Source of the DNA: Diploptera punctata
Taxonomy: Eukaryota; Arthropoda; Insecta; Blattodea; Blaberidae
Reading direction: 5' to 3'
DNA: 64,000 nucleotides
Assembly (NCBI GenBank): GCA_030220185.1
Contig: JASPKZ010007551.1
Span: 330,001-394,000, forward strand
Of this stretch, positions 63,365 through 64,000 are shown piece after piece (position 1 is the first letter of the stretch; each line of letters starts with the position of its first letter). The position numbers and the translations under genes were made by a program. The notes under the pieces were generated by a model that worked only from the letters and a program-made list of their open reading frames with translations, had not been told where the DNA came from and ran no database searches.

Positions 63365-63625
63365 ATATTCATTCATTGTGTTCTGTCCAAGAGCAGGTCT
63401 TTCACTGCAAACTCAACATTCTCCACTCTTTCCTTAACTCAGCCTTCCTTTTTTTAATCTGCATACAAATCATTTATTTTAATATCGTCTATCATCCGAT
63501 GTCTTTTTCTGCCTCTTACTTTCTTTCCTTTGACCATTCCATCTAGGGCATCCGTCAGCAGCCAGTGGTCAATCGAGTTTCTTTTCCACTTCTTTATGAG
63601 TTCCAGATAACAAGACATTATTTTA
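63365..63625 (-). pseudogene. LINE 3'-terminal fragment whose tail matches SINE-3
   Basis: Minus strand in shifting frames reads DALDGMVKGKKVRGRKRHRM, IDDIKINDLYAD and KERVENVEFAVKDLLLDRTQ. The pattern WLxDALxGxVxGxKxRGRKRxxMIDDI is a common LINE tail. Its 3' end TGCAGTGAAAGACCTGCTC followed by TTGGACAGAA nearly equals the SINE-3 tail. Confidence 0.65.
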
Positions 63626-63814
63626 CATTAGTTTGGAAAATATTGTTTATCCATTACGATTGATACAGACGAAAGTTTTGAAATAGCTTGCAAATTCACT
63701 GTATCAAATGAAACATTATTGTCGTAAAATACGAGGCAATTACCACATTATTTTAAAATAATTGACGCACAATTGCGATGAAACAGATCACCATCACATT
63801 ACTTTATACTTAAT

Positions 63815-64000
63815 TCTAGCTATTACTCGGCGTGCGCTGCTGCGCCTAAGTAAATAATAAATAAATAAATAAATATATATATTATATATATATATATATA
63901 TAGTTGAACAAGTAAAAAGAAAATTAGAGGTACATTAAACTGTATGGTATACATTGCGACGAACCAAATATGACGGTTACTATAATCAATTTTAATTTTG
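63815..64000 (+). repeat. Repeat T copy, 5' part, with (TA)n
   Basis: CTCGGCGTGCGCTGCTGCGCC, (AAAT)n/(TA)n at 63,850-63,901, AGTTGAACAAGTAAAAAG, ATACATTGCGACGAACCAAA with TATGACGGTTAC. It runs off the right edge. Confidence 0.6.

Overview
This is eukaryotic, AT-rich, non-coding-dominated DNA that looks like insect genomic sequence. The recurring 3' peptides of its retrotransposons (for example GKPEGKRPVGRP followed by MRWENNIN) resemble what I recall from cockroach (Periplaneta-like) genomes. That assignment is inference and unverified. I see no intact host protein gene, no rRNA or true tRNA gene, and no CRISPR array, operon or prokaryotic signal. Nearly everything recognisable is transposable-element debris.

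Four kinds of element dominate. (1) APE-type non-LTR retrotransposons (LINEs), in several families. 'LINE-1' here is the GKPEGKRPVGRP family (main copies 15.7-17.2 kb and 56.4-62.1 kb). 'LINE-2' is the KGCTRxDRIRNEDIR family (1.4-2.4, 9.2-12.0, 35.9-37.4, 45.4-45.8 kb). 'LINE-3' lies at 41.8-43.7 kb. These names are local to this report. (2) tRNA-headed SINEs, at least six families, many copies on both strands. SINE-1 has head GCCGTAGCCGAGTGGTTAAGGC. SINE-2 has a TTTAGTGGTTATGTTCCTTGCC-like head. SINE-3 has head CCACCGCTGTGGTCTAGAGG and CAT repeats. SINE-4, SINE-5 and SINE-6 are described in their entries. (3) Penelope-like elements (PLEs) with reverse transcriptase and GIY-YIG domains, in three families (56.5-59.8, 46.1-46.8 with 49.6-51.8, and 40.4-41.0 kb). 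Several are head-to-head inverted pairs and carry hammerhead-ribozyme-like cores in their 3' ends. (4) Decayed DNA transposons: mariner/IS630-like at 2.5 and 13.1-13.7 kb, a hAT transposase at 27.2-27.9 kb, and a PIF/Harbinger-like MITE at 50.5 kb.

Insertions are nested, and target-site duplications (TSDs) allow parts of the order of events to be read. A 3.28-kb PLE foldback with a 12-bp TSD sits inside a LINE-1 that has its own 16-bp TSD (56,338-62,094). A PLE foldback and a LINE-3 each interrupt a SINE-2. A SINE-2 interrupts a PLE. A SINE-5 interrupts a SINE-4. A LINE-2 interrupts an unclassified repeat.

Layout: 0-9 kb SINEs, LINE ends and unclassified repeats; 9.2-12 kb LINE-2; 12.6-15.5 kb transposase and LINE debris; 15.7-18.2 kb LINE-1, SINE-2 and a LINE 5' end; 18.2-20.1 kb featureless; 20.1-25.3 kb SINEs, a short Cys-rich ORF and tandem LINE-1 tails; 25.3-26.7 kb featureless; 26.7-32.4 kb SINEs, hAT and LINE ends; 32.4-35.1 kb featureless; 35-43.9 kb nested LINE, SINE and PLE; 44-52.3 kb PLE and SINE debris; 52.3-56 kb SINEs and a second Cys-rich ORF; 56.3-62.1 kb the nested LINE/PLE; 62.1-64 kb SINE-5 and LINE ends. 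The only two open frames that look neither like TE nor like low complexity are the small Cys-rich ones at 21,663 and 54,544; I do not recognise them. No previously undescribed cellular system is supportable here. The most unusual structure is the repeated foldback arrangement of PLEs with ribozyme-like motifs.
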